64,000 nt of DNA from Meconema thalassinum (GCA_946902985.2 OX336389.2:978022084-978086083); one strand, 5' to 3'. Counted from the stretch's first letter, positions 30,680 through 43,402 are shown. Numbers and translations are program-made. The notes: generated by a model not told the origin, from the letters alone.

Positions 30680-33600
30680 TTCATCATCATCATCATCATC
30701 ATCATCATCGGCTTTACTCAAATCCGAGTATATATATTCTTCCTTCAGTCCGGTTTGTGGATGTGTTTACGGTGACTAAAGACTCCAATCCTGGCATGAA
30801 ACAAGCGTCCACACAAGTCACATAGTATTGCTGGAGGAGGACGTGGTTGGGCAGCTCGAAGTTTCCTAGCTTGACGCTTGGCCTCTTCACGTGTGCGTTG
30901 ATCCCTTTCAAAAGTTTTCACAGTATCCAAGATGGTACGGCGTCAAGTTGAGCGGTCTTCAGCCAGCATCTCCCAGGTTTGTGAATCAAGCCCTGTCAAT
31001 TTCAGGGTCTGCTTAAATTGGTTCTTGTAGCACCTCTTAGGACCACCATGAGGTCTGGTGCCAAAGCATAACTCACCATATAGCATTTGACGAGGTAATC
31101 TCACATCATCCATCCTATGGACATGCCCAAACTATCTAAATTGGAGACCTATTATGGATGATTCTATACTGTTGATTTGAGCCTTTTCAAGAACAGCAAT
31201 ATTGGTAATGCAGCCTTCCCATTTAATCCCCAGGATTGATCGAACGTTTTGTAGGTGGAAGTGTTCAAGCTTCCTAAGATCACGTCGGTAAAGGGTCCAT
31301 GTTTCACAGCCATACAACAATGTAGAAATGACTACCGCTTTGTACACCATAAGCTTTGTACTCATGGACAGATCTTTATTCATGAAGACCCAGTGCGCTA
31401 ATCGTCCATATGCTGCATGGGCTGCGCCAATTCTCTTATACACATCCTGCTCACAGGTACAGCTCATAGAAATGGTACTGCCCAGGTACGAGAAGTGGTC
31501 TGTTCTAATGGCAAATTTGAGATGGAGATATTGAACTGAGGAAAAGGTGTGCCTGGTGAAAGTTGTGCCAAGACTTTAGTCTTATTGGCATTTATGGTAA
31601 GACCATAGTGATCACATGCACTTTTGTAACAATTAACTGAATCTTGCAGCTCTTCTGGTGTGGGAGTTGGCGAAGCGGCATCATCTGCATACACCATGTT
31701 AGTAACCATAGTAACCTGAGTTTTCCTCAAGGAGCAGAGACGAGTTAGGTTGAAAAGCCCTCCATCAAAACGATACTTGACCTCCACACCTGGGATGTTT
31801 GTGGGTGAACCATAGAGCATTGCAGCCAAGTACAGTGCGAAAAGTGTTGGAGCCAGTACACATCCTTGTTTCAGTCCATGGGTAAACGGAAATTCATCGG
31901 ACATCTTATTCTGATGGCAAACCCGACCTGTCATGCCATCAGGGAGATCCTTGATTAGATCTACAAAACGCTGAGGGCAACCAAACCGCTTCAGCACCGC
32001 CCACATGGCTGGTCTTGGAACCGAATCAAATGCCATTTCCAAGTCATAAAAGACTAAGAAGAGTGGATTCTGTTGTTCTCTACATTTTTCTTGTAGCAGT
32101 CTCACACAGAACATCTAGTCAATTGTGCTTCTGGAAGCTCTAAATCAGCATTGTGACTGGGAGGATCTTCTCAGAGATAACCTTGAGGTGGTTAAGTAGC
32201 ATTCTTGCAAGAATCTTCCCCACAATTGATAGCAGCGATATACCACGGTAGTTGCCACAGACACTGCGATCACCCTTCTTAAAGATAGTGATGATAGTGT
32301 CATTCTTTAGGTCTCCAGGTACCTTTCTTGATTCCCATATTCTGAGGAAAAGGGTGAAAATCCTTGTTTTGAGGGAATGACCTCCAGCTTGTATTAGTTC
32401 CAGAGGGATGTTATCTGGGCCAGGTGCCTTTCTGGGTTTCAATTGGGTGAGAGCTGCACTGAATTCAAGATAAGTAGGAGGTACTGCCAACCACAGTTGT
32501 TCAGGTTGTTACGGCATATCACAAAGGAAGTCTTCAACTGCTGCTGATGGACGAATTAGGAGATTGGAGAAGTGCTCCTTCCAGCGTTCCAAGATTTCTT
32601 GACTATCAGTAAAGGTAGTAGAATTATCAGCGCTTTTCAGTGTACCTGATGATGAGCGAGATGGTCCATATATTTCCTTCAGTACTGCATAGAAATTCCT
32701 CAAGTCTCGAGCATCCGATAGTCTCTGCAGTTCCTGAGCCTTCTGTTGCCACCAAGTATTTTTAATCTGCCTTATCTGCGTCTGACATTTACCCTTGAGT
32801 TCCAGTAGTTTATCTCTCTTTGTGTTGGAAGTTGTGTCTTGAAGATGGGCAAGATAGGCATTCCTTTTGTCATTGATGAGAGACAGAATTTCTTCATTGT
32901 TGTTATCAAACCAGTCTTGTCTTTTCCGCTCTATAAAACCAATGGTTTCCTCAGCTGACTGTGTGATAATCTTCTGTAGTGTGGCCCATTCTTGCTGAAT
33001 GTCATTCGTTACTGGGTTTTCTGATACCTGGGTGACGATCCTGTTTCCAAAATGTTTATAGATGGATTCATCCTGAAGTTTGGATGTATTAAACTTCTTT
33101 CTTGGCAAATTTTTGATGTTCCTAGGTGGCTTAGGTCTGATGGATATCCTGAGCTTACATATAAGAAGTTTATGATCTGTCCAACAATCGTCTATATTCC
33201 TTGCTGTTGTGGTTATAAGAGAGTCCTTCTTATCACATTGCCGGGTAATGATATAATCAAGAATGTGCCAATGTTTGGAACGAGGATGCATCCACGTGGT
33301 TTTGAAGCGGTTAGGTAGCCAGAACTGCGTGTTGGTAATGAAAAGTTCGTGTTCTGCACAAAGACCAAGAAGCAACAGTCCATTAGGATTACATTTTCCA
33401 AGTCCCTGTTTGCCCATTAAATTATTCCATAGCCTGTGATCTTTCCCAACTCTGGCATTGAAATCACCGAGGAGCAAGAGTTTATCTGCAGATGGTACCT
33501 TGGAGATGATTTCACTTAGCTGATTATAGAATTGAGCCTTTACTTCATCATCAGAAACTAAGGTAGGAGCATTGGCAGAGATGAGTGTCATAAAGGAACC

Positions 33601-34710
33601 ACCTGAGAATGGTATGCGGAGAGTCATGAGCCTTTCACTGATTGCAATGGGCGTAAGTTGGTGATAATTTACCAGTTTGGTCTTCACAGCGAAGCTCACA
33701 CCATGAATACGACATTCACCCTCCTCTTTTCCTTTCCAGAAGATGGTATATCCTGTTCCAGATTCAGTCATCTTACCTTCAGAAGACAGCCTAGTTTCAC
33801 TGAGAGCAGCAATGTCAACGTTGAGTCTTGATAACTCATGGGTTACAAGAGCTGACCTTCTCTCAGGTCTAACGTTATTGTCCATATCAAGCAAAGTTCT
33901 GATGTTCCATGATCCAATAATCAATTTGTGATTCTTGACTGTTTTTGAGTTTCGACCGCATGAGGGGTGACCTGCTGAGTGTGGTTGCCCAGCCGGACCA
34001 ATATTGTGACTTCCGATGTTTAGACCACCTTTTTTAGGGACTTCCCCATGTGGGGTGGGCAGCGGTGATCCTGAATAGGCCTGCCGAAACACAGATGCAG
34101 GACCGAATTCCTGAGTAGTCACAGAGTCTCCGAAAGACGAACATCACACATCTGCTGCCAACGTGCAGGTCCGAACTAGGGGCTTCCAGTTACCCATAAC
34201 CTGCCCCCACCATCCATATCCCATCGCCGTTGGACTTTGAAAGTAAGTGATGTATGGAAGAAGTGCCACTGGCGTGAATTTGTTTAGGGTGGATCTCAGC
34301 TTGCCAGGATGAGACCCACACACTATGATCTCTGAGCCTTATCCTGTGGCTCACAAAGAATGAGACATGCAGGCCCGAACACAGAGAATGCAACGAACTG
34401 CCGCATACTCAAGTACTACTGAGGTGCGCCTTTACAGCCAGTCCGTCTGGCCTGACCTCATCTGCCTCTATGACCGTTGGGAGCCATGAGTGACTGGCTC
34501 CTCCTCCGCTCATTTTGTCGTTGGAAATCTGCCCATCATAACTATGGACAATGGTTTTTCATATTAAACCTGAGCAATAGGCTGCCCCTTCCGCCAACCA
34601 CACTGTGCCCGAGTTCACCTCTTCCACTGCAGGCACCGTTGAGGACTTCACCGTAACCCTGGCAAGGGACCCTAACAAGGTACTACCAGCCGGGCCAGGT
34701 GGACCAGGGT
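30680..34710 (-). mobile_element. LINE family A, second nearly complete copy
   Basis: Minus-strand relative of the LINE at 8750-12828. The 5' region near 34640-34710 contains TTGCCAGGGTTACGGTGAAG. The untranslated region at 34190-34420 matches 9094-9300 (IHPKQIHASG in a shared frame). Coding covers 34122 to 30745. The 3' end reads AAAGCCGATGATGATGATG, so the microsatellite at 30680-30712 is the element's own tail. Confidence 0.88.
30745..34122 (-). pseudogene. LINE family A polyprotein, multiply broken
   Basis: The endonuclease frame 32509-34122 is complete (GSWNIRTLLDMDNNVRPERR, LSETRLSSEGK, LLLGDFNARVGKD, DDCWTDHKLLICKL). An in-frame TAA follows DFLCDMP at about 32509. The RT then runs in frames 32140-32490 (KPRKAPGPDNIPLE), 31464-32114 (FYDLEMAFDSVPR, YADDAASPTPTPEE) and 31132-31467 (LYGCETWTLYRRDLRKLEHF). 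The zinc finger is in 30745-30930 (CDLCGRLFHARIGVFSH). A deletion near 32120-32140, further frameshifts and the stop make it inactive. Protein identity to the copy at 9368-12767 is high by eye. Confidence 0.9.
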
Positions 34711-34989
34711 TTTTTAAGAGGTGTTACTCTTCTATCACTCCCTACTTTATTCTACTAAGTACTCCCTAATGATGCTCTACCATAGTAGAGTAACACTGTA
34801 CTATACACACTGTAGGTTATACAAGCACCCTTGCTAGTGCCTCTACTATACAAGATACCACCACTGCTCTATGTACGGTAGGCTTTCATGGCTGGCGTTC
34901 AAAGCTATGTACAAGTTGACCAGGCTTATAGGCCATTGTCCAGGCAGGTTTCCTCCCTGGGACCAGTCCGAACATCTTGTACATAGCTA

Positions 34990-35180
34990 TGTTGAGAATT
35001 CATTTAGACTGTAAATTGAACTGGAAAACTCATAGTAAACCCCTGTGCAATAGACTGACCCAAGTGGTATTCTTAATACAAAACTAAAGAAATGAGCTAG
35101 TAAGAGCTGATCGATATCTGCCTACTATGCTTTCTTCCACTCACATCTAGTTCAGAACAGTACTGTGGGACATTCTTCAG
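34990..35180 (+). pseudogene. LINE RT remnant (Jockey-like thumb region)
   Basis: The plus-strand frame reads IHLDCKLNWKTHSKPLCNRL, then TQVVFLIQN, stop, RNELVRADRYLPTML. It matches the LGIxLDxxLxWxxHI region after the YADD box in Jockey/CR1 elements. Stops are frequent. It is a third independent fragment of this type. Confidence 0.65.
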
Positions 35181-35189
35181 GGGATCGAG

Positions 35190-35770
35190 ATGTATTTAAA
35201 TGGGAGGGGGGAAAACAGTGAGGTGTATATAGGGGATATCATATAGGGAATCAAAGTAAGTCTGTCTTCCCTGAACACTTACCTCAGCAAAAGTATATAA
35301 TTGTTTTACTGAATTAAAGAGAATCTTGGTATAGTCGTAATGGCCAATGCGCACCCAGGTAGCACCCTTTCCTCCCCACAATCCTGCCGCTCAGTCCTAT
35401 CTAATTAGTTAAGACGGTTCGGTGCATGCTTCCTTTCTCTTGACAACAAATATCCCCCATGATTTAAAGGTATTTGAAGGTACTGTGGCTGTATAACAAT
35501 GGTCTTGGAGAGAGAAACATACAAAGCACTTTTGCTTCAAGCTCATAACCCTCATAAAACCACCCCACCGATTGGCGAGAAACGCTTGTATAAAGTTGGG
35601 CAGCAATCGCATGCCAATTCGTTTGAAACCACCTGGGATTTTGCTAAACGCCACAACAATACTGGTAATTATACAATAATCACTAAAATGCATACATACA
35701 CATCAAAGGAAGAAATTATAGAGTATACACCCTTCTCACATTAGGTAATGAAAAATCAAGGTTGCTCTAT
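35190..35770. other. Intronic sequence, nothing recognised
   Basis: Overlapping ORFs on both strands at 35409-35744 without clear similarity. The minus-strand peptide GGFKRIGMRLLPNFIQAFLA could be a decayed transposase piece, but I cannot name it. Confidence 0.35.
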
Positions 35771-35885
35771 GTACAGGGTCCTGAAAGTATTCGGACTGAG
35801 TCAATTTAAAAAAAAATATTGACAGAAATTAAACATACGCTCAATATTCTTCAAAGTAGGGCCCTTCTGCATTCACACACCACTG

Positions 35886-36505
35886 TCAGCGGGATTTCCT
35901 ACCCTCGTACGCTTTCTGGAAGTTGGCAACCGGAATGCTGTCGAGTTTCCTCGTTACGGTCTGTTGCAACGCTTTCACGGAGCCGTGACAATGTCCTTTT
36001 AGGGTGGTTTTGAGGTGGGGGAAGAGGAGAAAGTCTGCTGGGGCAATGTCAGGACTGTAGGGTGACTGAGGCAGGGTCGCGATGTTGTGTTGGGCCAGGT
36101 ACGCCAGCACGTGGAAGGCTGTGTGGCGCGGCGCATTGTCATGATGGAACCGTCAGGAGTTAGCGATCGCTGGACAGACACGGACGATGCGTTTTCTCAG
36201 CCGTTTAAGGATCGCCACGTAAAAACCTTACTCAGCGGTCATTGTCCAAAAAATTCTTCACTCTTGCCACATTTTCATCCGTTTTGCTGCTCGAAGGTTG
36301 TCCTGAACGTGCGTCGTCTTCAACTTCCTCTCTCCCCTCCCGAAACAGCTTGTGTCAGTCAAAAACACTCAATCTGCCCATGGCACCGTAAGCCGTCTTG
36401 ATCATATCGTGAGTCTCTTTCCCGGTTTTGCCGAGCCTAACACAAAATTTGATGGCATAGCGCACTGTTTCAACAGAAGAACCATGACGCAGCGTAAAGA
36501 GTGCA
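35886..36505 (-). pseudogene. mariner-type transposase, internally deleted
   Basis: Read on the minus strand, an N-terminal HTH piece lies at about 36355-36500 (RYAIKFCVRLGKTGKETHDM, AMGRLSVFD). The C-terminal catalytic piece lies at 35886-36175: HHDNAPRHT in a shifted frame, then LAQHNIATLPQSPYSPDIAP and ADFLLFPHLKTTLKGH. About 150 residues between them, including the first catalytic Asp, are missing. A possible left terminus reads ACAGGGTCCTGAAAGTATTC near 35774, but no matching right end was found. This is a different mariner lineage from the one at 43790-50344. Confidence 0.75.
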
Positions 36506-36839
36506 CTTGCAGAGGTTATGGTGATGAGCGATTTACACTCCACTACAGCTGAGAACCAACTGTGTGGCTGGCTCCCAGCCTTCCTTACAACCCCCAGCCC
36601 CAACCCCAGACGGAGAAGCCGCGGGCAGTCTGTCTGTGAAAAATCCAGTCCGACTACTTTCAGGACAGACTCTGTATTCAAGGATAAAACTGTGAAACAG
36701 AGTCCCAAGGGGAAAGCCAATAGAAATTTGTACAAACTAACTTAAAAACTGATTGACAGTGAACATGTACAATAAAGAAGAATTTGCAGAAAATGTGATA
36801 CACCACCATATATGAAAGTAAATAGGTTACTTCGCGTAC

Positions 36840-37620
36840 CTATACCGTAGCATAAAATGAAGTCGTCAATTTTGCCTGTCTGTGCTAATCTCTAGAACTA
36901 CTGGACATATTTTGATGAGGTTTTCAACAAAGGTTTGTACTGATATCGCGTCAGGAGTTGGCAGTCGGGTTTGAACTGCAGGGGTCTTCCCGCTCACTGC
37001 GTATCGCGCATTCCAAAAACATTCAGTTGGTCACTACTTGCTTCACTCAGCACATTCCTTCTTTCAGTGGCTGAGTGTCGCCTGTTGCAATGACAACCAT
37101 TGGCATGCGGCAAGCCGATATATTTAACTTAGGAATAGGCGGGCCGTGCATGCGTACTGCAAGCCCCCCCCCCCCCCGCACCCCGTCGCAGCGTGTTCAA
37201 CTGCCATCTCCTGCCGCGATGACAGTATATGTAGAAACATTCTTCTACCTAAAGGAAGCCAAACAAACCGATTGAAATGGAGCAAGTCGAAGAAAAAAGT
37301 CTGTGCAACTTTCCAGCTTATGCTCTTGCTAAACCGTTAAAAAAAATATATCAATATTTCATCAATACTGTTATTCAGCATAAAACATTCTACAAAAAAA
37401 GTCTGTGAAAGCGTATATCTACTGTATATTAAATACATAGCCTCCAATAAGGGTTTTACGTTAGAATATGTTAAAAATGTGTTACTAATTGCAACATAAA
37501 ATCACTTACAGGGGACTGTGTATTAAAAATAGATATATGCAGGGCAGACTCTCTTGTAGAAAATTTTATGCTGAAAAATAATATTGATATATCTCTTAAC
37601 AGTTTAGCCAGTGTAGAGCA
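36840..37620 (+). mobile_element. Helitron-related fragment
   Basis: Shares several blocks in the same order with the Helitron at 59368-60976: GTCTGTGAAAGCGTATATCT (there GTCTGCGAGAGCATATGTCT), AAACCGTTAAAAA.ATAT, TTCAGCATaAAAcaTTCTAC, and an AGCATAAAATGAAGTC start. The 3' hairpin and CTAG end are not clear. It contains a C(14) run near 37165. Confidence 0.55.
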
Positions 37621-37639
37621 ATATCCCATGTCAGTTATG

Positions 37640-37930
37640 AAAATGTGCGAGTTAGCTAGTCAGCAAGCATGCAAATCAGTCAGCTAACCTAACTTTTCTT
37701 TGAATCAGGCAGCCAAAGCCAGGGAATACATTGATGCATCATTACATGAAAACTTCTAAGTAGAATAGATGTGATGCTTGTGTAAGTGATTCAAGATTAG
37801 CCTATTGCCTTCAATTCATAACTGCTCACGTTCGAAGCTGGGATGGGTATCTCGTACATGTATTTTCTTTTTCACCAGGTGGTCATGTAATGTTGGAAGA
37901 GCATGAATGATCAATTAAAATGAAATACAC
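37640..37930. other. Intronic sequence, nothing recognised
   Basis: No coding or repeat signal was recognised. Confidence 0.4.
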
Positions 37931-37934
37931 TGGT

Positions 37935-38060
37935 CCACACTGTCAATACTTTTATTATGTTATTTATACTAGTACATGTTTCGGGCCTTCAACTGGTCCT
38001 TATTCAGTATTAATAATTTCATTGAAGACTATGTCAAAACAAGGGCATTACATGATATGA
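37935..38060 (-). repeat. Repeat fragment with hammerhead-like motif
   Basis: The minus strand reads CTGAATAAGGACCAGTTGAA, GGCCCGAAACATGTACTAG, then ATAACATAATAAAAGTATTG. The same order, slightly diverged, is on the plus strand at 53341-53420. The two are copies of one repeat family, and the CTGA...GAAAC core resembles that of the palindrome at 15928-17323. Confidence 0.6.
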
Positions 38061-38420
38061 GAAAAAAGGGGTACATACAATAAGAAACGAATTACCAATA
38101 TATATAAATATAAGCTACGCATTCATATTAAAAACACTACATAAAATATTTCTATAAAATGGACAATCTGTTTGTGGAAGTCAACAAGAATATGCTCTAC
38201 TCCTCCGTTATCGCAACTCAGCCAGACGTAACATCTCACCAGTTCACGCTTGCCCAGCGGTAGATCCACACACCTGTTTGCACTGTCAACATGTAAGTAA
38301 TTTATCTCATGTTGAAATTATTTCTTTTCAGTTGAACTTTTTCAATCTTATAGACAAGTTTTTCCTAATTCCTTTTTGGTTTTATCATTCTCTTGTTTGC
38401 ATATTAACCAGATCACTAAC
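38061..38420. other. Intronic sequence, nothing recognised
   Basis: No gene or repeat boundary was recognised. Confidence 0.4.
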
Positions 38421-38424
38421 AAGG

Positions 38425-38620
38425 CAACATGGTGCAACATAAGGAAGTGTAGTGGTATAACCTACAGTGTGATGTCACAATATGGTGCAACATAGGGAAG
38501 TGCAGTAATATAACCTACAGTGTGAACAGTGTGGTGTCACAATATGGTACAACATAAGGAAGTACAGTAGTAACAGTGTTACAATGTGATGCAACATGAC
38601 GGAGTGTAGTGTTATACAGT
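38425..38620 (+). repeat. Short tandem array, about 70-bp unit
   Basis: ACAT.GTGCAACATAAGGAAGT followed by GTAGT.TAACCTACAGTGTGA recurs with variation three to four times. Starts lie near 38426, 38481, 38544 and 38590. It lies directly upstream of the 5' end of the family B LINE. Confidence 0.65.
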
Positions 38621-38629
38621 GATATTAGC

Positions 38630-41600
38630 GAGGACAGTAGTAACAGTTGAGTGGGACACCCTCTCTCCAGGAGTTATAAATATGGAAGGCCCAGCTCAGG
38701 GTATAAGTGAAGACCTCAACGGCATCTGCGGTGGTGAAGAAGTCCTTTGGTACAGCAAAGTTGTCGGAAGAGGCAACCCAGTGCTCGGGGTTAATAGAGC
38801 AAAAGATATTTGTCCATATTATGGACACCCGTAGTGTCTGTACTCCAGAGGAGCGGCTAAAAAAGGCGTCTGTTCTTCGTTAGGAGCGGCCTAGTTCATA
38901 CCTGGCAGTAGGTCATAAAATGCATTTGGGAGTGGTGACCCCATCTTAATAATAGCCTAAAATGAAAGCAAATATGGTTCAGCCTCGGAAAATGCCAAGG
39001 CGTCCCCTGCAGGCAACGCGCAGTTCTTCAGATGCTGGGGGAGTTGTGAGAAATGGGCGACCAGCATCGCAATAGATCCGAATAGGGACAGTCTACATCT
39101 TAACCCTGACGGACAAGACTGAGGAGCTAGTGGACTTCATGATAGAGAAGGATATAGCCATCCTCGGTCTCAGTGAAACGAAATGGAAAGGAAAAGGGGA
39201 AAGAAAACTAAAGGAAGGATATAGGCTGCTTTACAGTGGAGGACAGGAGACAAAAAAAATGGAGTAGGAATGATTATAAGAAAGGATGTCCTAAAGTATG
39301 TGGAGGAGGTGAAGAAGATAAGTGACAGGATGATCATAGGAAGGATACAGTTCCAGACAGGGACAAAAGATCTGGTTCAAGTATATGCTCCTCAAATGGG
39401 GAATAAAGAAGAGAACTTAGAAGAATTCCTAGAAGAGGTGGAAAAATATATAGAGGATAAGGAAATAATAGTAATGGGAGATTTGAATGCGCAAGTGGGA
39501 AGAGACAGATAAGGAAGAGAGGAGACTTGGGGACCATATGGTTATGGCAGTAAGAAGCCAGAAGGGGATTTCTTAATGGACTTCTGTCAGCAGAACCAAT
39601 TAATTATAGGGAATACGTGGTTTAGAAAGTAAAATAGAAGATAACGAGGTATGGATGGGGAGATAGAAGAACGAAAACTCTGATAGACTATGTTTTAGTC
39701 GAAAAAGGACATTGGAAAGAGCTAATGGATGTCACAGACATGCCAGAGGAAGCCTTTGGAGGAGACCATAGGGCAGTGGTAGCAAAATTAAAAGCAGGAA
39801 AAGTTATGAGATTACCAGAAAAAAAGAGGAAAGAAAGATTAAGGTCTGGAGCCTAAAGGAAAAGGAGGTTGCAGAAGAGTTTAAGAAAGAATTGCAAGAA
39901 CAGATACCAAGGATGGATATTACCCATGTGGAACAAGAATGGGAAAAATTCAAGAGTGCATTTGTGAGCAGTGCAGAGAAAGCATGGTAGAACATCAGGA
40001 AAGGTACTGGAAAAGGCGACAAAATGGTGGAATGATAGAGTGAAAGAAAAGGTAAGCGAGAAGAAGAAAACTTGGAAGGAATGGAAAACAAAAAAACTGA
40101 AGAAAGTAGAGCAAAATATATAGAAGCAGAGATTGCAAGAAAGTATTTGCAGAGGAAAAGAAGAAAAGCTGGGAAGAATTCACTCAGGAAATAAGGGAGG
40201 ATTGAAATTGTGGAAAGAAATTGCTGTTTGGAATTATAAAAATTAGAAGAAATGAAAAGGTGAACACTGGGTACATGAAAAACAAAGAAGGTGAAATATT
40301 GACAAAACTAGAAGAGATAAGAGACAGATGGAAAGAATATTTCAGCGAGCTGTTGAATATGAGACGCCAGACATGCGGAGAAGTTACGGAAACTGCCAAA
40401 ACGGTGGAGGAAAAAATAGAAGAAGAACCAGACATTACTATGGCAGAAGTGGAATGGGCAGTTAGGAAGATGAAGATGGGGAAAGCTGTGGGAATCGACG
40501 AAGTGGCAATAGAAATGATCAAGGCGGCACGACCAGTGGGACTGCAGTGGACATACAGACTTCTCAGGAGTGTGTGGAGAGAGAAAAAAGTTCCTGAAGA
40601 CTGGAAAAAGGGAATAATATTGCCAATATTCAAGAAAGGAGACGGGAAGGTGTGTGGTAACTACCGAGGAATCACCATCATCTCGCATGTTGCCAAAGTA
40701 ATGGAAAGAATCCTAGAAAAAAGAATTAGAGTAAAGGTAGAAAACCAAATGGGAGGAGGAGCAGTTTGGATATAGAGGGGGCAGGTCAACAGTGGAACCC
40801 ATTTTCATTCTGTGACAGAACATTGAAAAGAGTTAGGAATATGGGAAGGATATGGTAGTGACTTATTGATCTAGAAAAGTCCTATGATAGCATCGCTAGA
40901 ACAAAAGTTTGGGAAAGCTTAACAAATAGGCAAGGAACTGAGAGACATGATCAAAGGAATGTGCATGGATTGTTACAGTAGTGTGAAGACTAGAGTCGAG
41001 ACATCAGAATGATTTAAAATTGTCACTGGACTAAAGCAAGGAAGTGTGTTGTCGCCATTATTGTTCTTAATGGTGATGGATGACATCATGAAGGCAGCAA
41101 TGAAAGACTATAGTAGGGGAAAGATGAAGGTAATGTTGTTTGCAGACGATGTTGTGATCTGGGGCGAGGATGAGATGGAGGTACAAGAATAAATGAAAAG
41201 ATTGAGCAATGGGGATTGAAGATAAATGTGGAGAAGAGTAAAACAGTGGTGGTGAGTAGAGGTAAGAAAGAAGGAAAAGGAGTGATCAAAGTAGGAGATA
41301 AGGAATTGGAAGTGGGGAAACACTTCAAATACTTGGGAAGTGAACTGACTGAAGATGGAAGACTAGATTTGGAAATTAGCAGAAGAATACAACTCAGGAG
41401 TGCTTTCTACCAACAGGTACGAGGACTAGTATGGAACAAGGATATACCAAGGCTAAAGAAGTTATGTACAAAGCATATAATGTTCCTATAATGACATATG
41501 CAGCAGAAACTTGGACAATGCCTAAGAGGGATGAGAGCAGAGTACAGGCAGCTGAAATGAGATTCCTGAAAAGTATGGTCCAGAAAACGAGGACAGACAG

Positions 41601-41945
41601 AGTGGGAAATGAAGATATACGGAAAGAACTGGGAGTACAGAAACTAAATTACAAACTGGAGCAAAACAGATTGCGATGGTTAGGACATGTCAAACGGATG
41701 AATGAAGTAAGGCTACCAAGACGAGCACTGGAACGACGGATGACAGGGAAGAGAGGACGAGGAAGACCAAGAATGCGTTGGATGGACTCGGTGAAGAATA
41801 GCATTAGTAAACAGAACCTGGATTGGAACACCGTGTCGGAAGAGGAATGGTGGAACCACAGAACAAAGTGGAGAGGAACCATATTTCCCCCCACCCAGTG
41901 TCAGCTGGAAAAGGGGAAATGAAGATGATGATGAAGATGATGAAT
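38630..41945 (+). mobile_element. LINE family B, full length but decayed
   Basis: Starts near the shared 5' module (CCCAGCTCAGGGTATAAGTG at about 38691), carries APE-RT coding from about 39100 to 41922, and ends in ATGAAGATGATGATGAAGAT-type triplets. It is the same family as the minus-strand LINE at 44595-49834. No clear target duplication was found. Confidence 0.8.
39100..41922 (+). pseudogene. LINE family B APE-RT protein, many breaks
   Basis: Endonuclease: ELVDFMIEKDIAILGLSETK with the catalytic Glu, then in frame 39270-39512 VYAPQMGNKEENLEEF and IIVMGDLNAQVGRD. Frame 40221-40775 holds the pre-RT and fingers (VRKMKMGKAVGIDEVAIEMI, PEDWKKGIILPIFKKGD, YRGITIISHVAKVMER). An FADD box is present around 41140 (MLFADDVVIWGED) in a broken frame. 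Frame 41216-41491 gives HFKYLGSELTEDGRLDLEIS. Frame 41431-41922 gives the C-terminus (RLRWLGHVKRMNEVRLPRRA). At least six stops or frameshifts make it inactive. Confidence 0.85.
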
Positions 41946-41949
41946 TATG

Positions 41950-42775
41950 ATGACTAACATGGCTTCCAATTTCACCTTATTTGGATCCAATTTGACAAAA
42001 ATCAATCAACTCTGCCAGCTAAATAAAAAAACTGTCTCAGAAAGGAAGCCACTACATAAGTTCTTTTTAATATAATACAGAAAATCTACTCATTCCTCCA
42101 AGCAAGCACATTGTTCTTATACAAAACAAAAAATATCCAGAGTTCGTTGTCAGACGAATGTTTCCAGAAAAGAAAAATCTACCAATAATGCTTCAAATAG
42201 GCCACCACGAAGAATAAAATTCAGTCATTTTTATAAATGTTGAAAAGAACGATTGCGCAAACTATATCGACGCACAATGTTTTGGAAAATAAACCTTCAT
42301 AATACAACAGCAAAGCAAAGGAAACAAATTTTTAAACAATAACCAAAGTTTATACCTTTTTTTATACCGTCCCTAGAAAGCCACATTGTTACACAGACAT
42401 ACTCGATAAGAGTGGTTGGGGCATACTGGCAAAGTATCGTAAGCGCAGCATGCCTGCAAACATCTAATAAATGAAATAAAGAATGCCATTTTAAACACTA
42501 CACTCTTTTAACCCACCTTCACAAATATCTTAAGAGGACGGCAAAAGTGACACATCCATTTATCGTACACGCCTTATGCATGTGTCATATGTACCACTTT
42601 AATAATGGCGCATGAATTGTCTAACGTTAACGACATTCCGTCTTACAGGAGTGATCAGAATAAAGTATTATTAGTCGTGTATAGCTCATTCTTGAATGTA
42701 CTGTATCTCTGCTAATTATTTATCAGGCTGGAACATACAACTGTATGAATTAAAGCAGCGCAGATGATCACTCAA
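41950..42775. other. AT-rich intron, nothing recognised
   Basis: No ORF of note and no clear terminal repeats. Confidence 0.5.
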
Positions 42776-43144
42776 GAGCATTCAAAATACTTTGCAAGTG
42801 AAGAAGATGACCCCAAGAACACTCAAACCCACACTGAAAGTGAGAAAGAATAATGCCATTCGAGTGGAGATGTTATTTGGCCAGTTTGTGAAGTGAATAA
42901 TTATGTTGATAATGGTTGGCTTTGTGACATGTCAAACGGTACTGAACAATGTGATGGTGATGATGATACGGTAAACCAACTAACAAACTCGGACGATTCT
43001 AACAAAACATTAAAGCACGGTGAAAGTGAACAGCTAAACACATGTGCATTACTCTGAGTGACAACCTTGTTGTGATTAATGAAAGTGGTCTACAAAAACT
43101 GAAATCAAAGCCAGAAGTGAAGACTTCCAGGAATCTTAAATTGA

Positions 43145-43341
43145 AAAAAAAAAAAAAAAAAAAGAAGCTTGTAGTTTAACGTGACCGTTAATCTTGAGAT
43201 CATGAGCCACGGGACCTCCTTTTTACGTGGAATCCGAACCACAGGACATGGCATTTCACCTCGAAAATCTCACATGCATTGACCGGGAATCGAACCCTTG
43301 GTGAGAGGCATAAAGCTAGACCACTGAGCCACCACGCCCGT
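43145..43341 (-). mobile_element. tRNA-derived SINE, complete, minus orientation
   Basis: Flanked by AATCTTAAATTGA on both sides (43132-43144 and 43342-43354). On the minus strand it begins CGGGCGTGGTGGCTCAGTGG (box A), has box B as GGTTCGATTCC, and carries the body CATGTCCTGTGGTTCGGATT. It ends CTACAAGCTTC followed by a run of T, so its tail is T-rich rather than A-rich. The closest relatives are the copies at 43403-43583 and 62415-62535. Confidence 0.92.
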
Positions 43342-43402
43342 AATCTTAAATTGAGTTTAGGATATGGCAAGGCTATTAAGCTTAATCCTTGTCTAGGGAA
43401 GA

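Noticed and set aside
30680..30712. ORF with a His run (HHHHHHHHH) at 30637-30825 as a metal-binding protein.
   Set aside because: The His run is the translated (CAT)n tail of the inverted LINE.
36840..37620. Assigning this block a complete Helitron with exact ends.
   Set aside because: Interior blocks match the Helitron at 59368-60976, but the 5' TC start and the 3' hairpin with CTAG are not clearly preserved.
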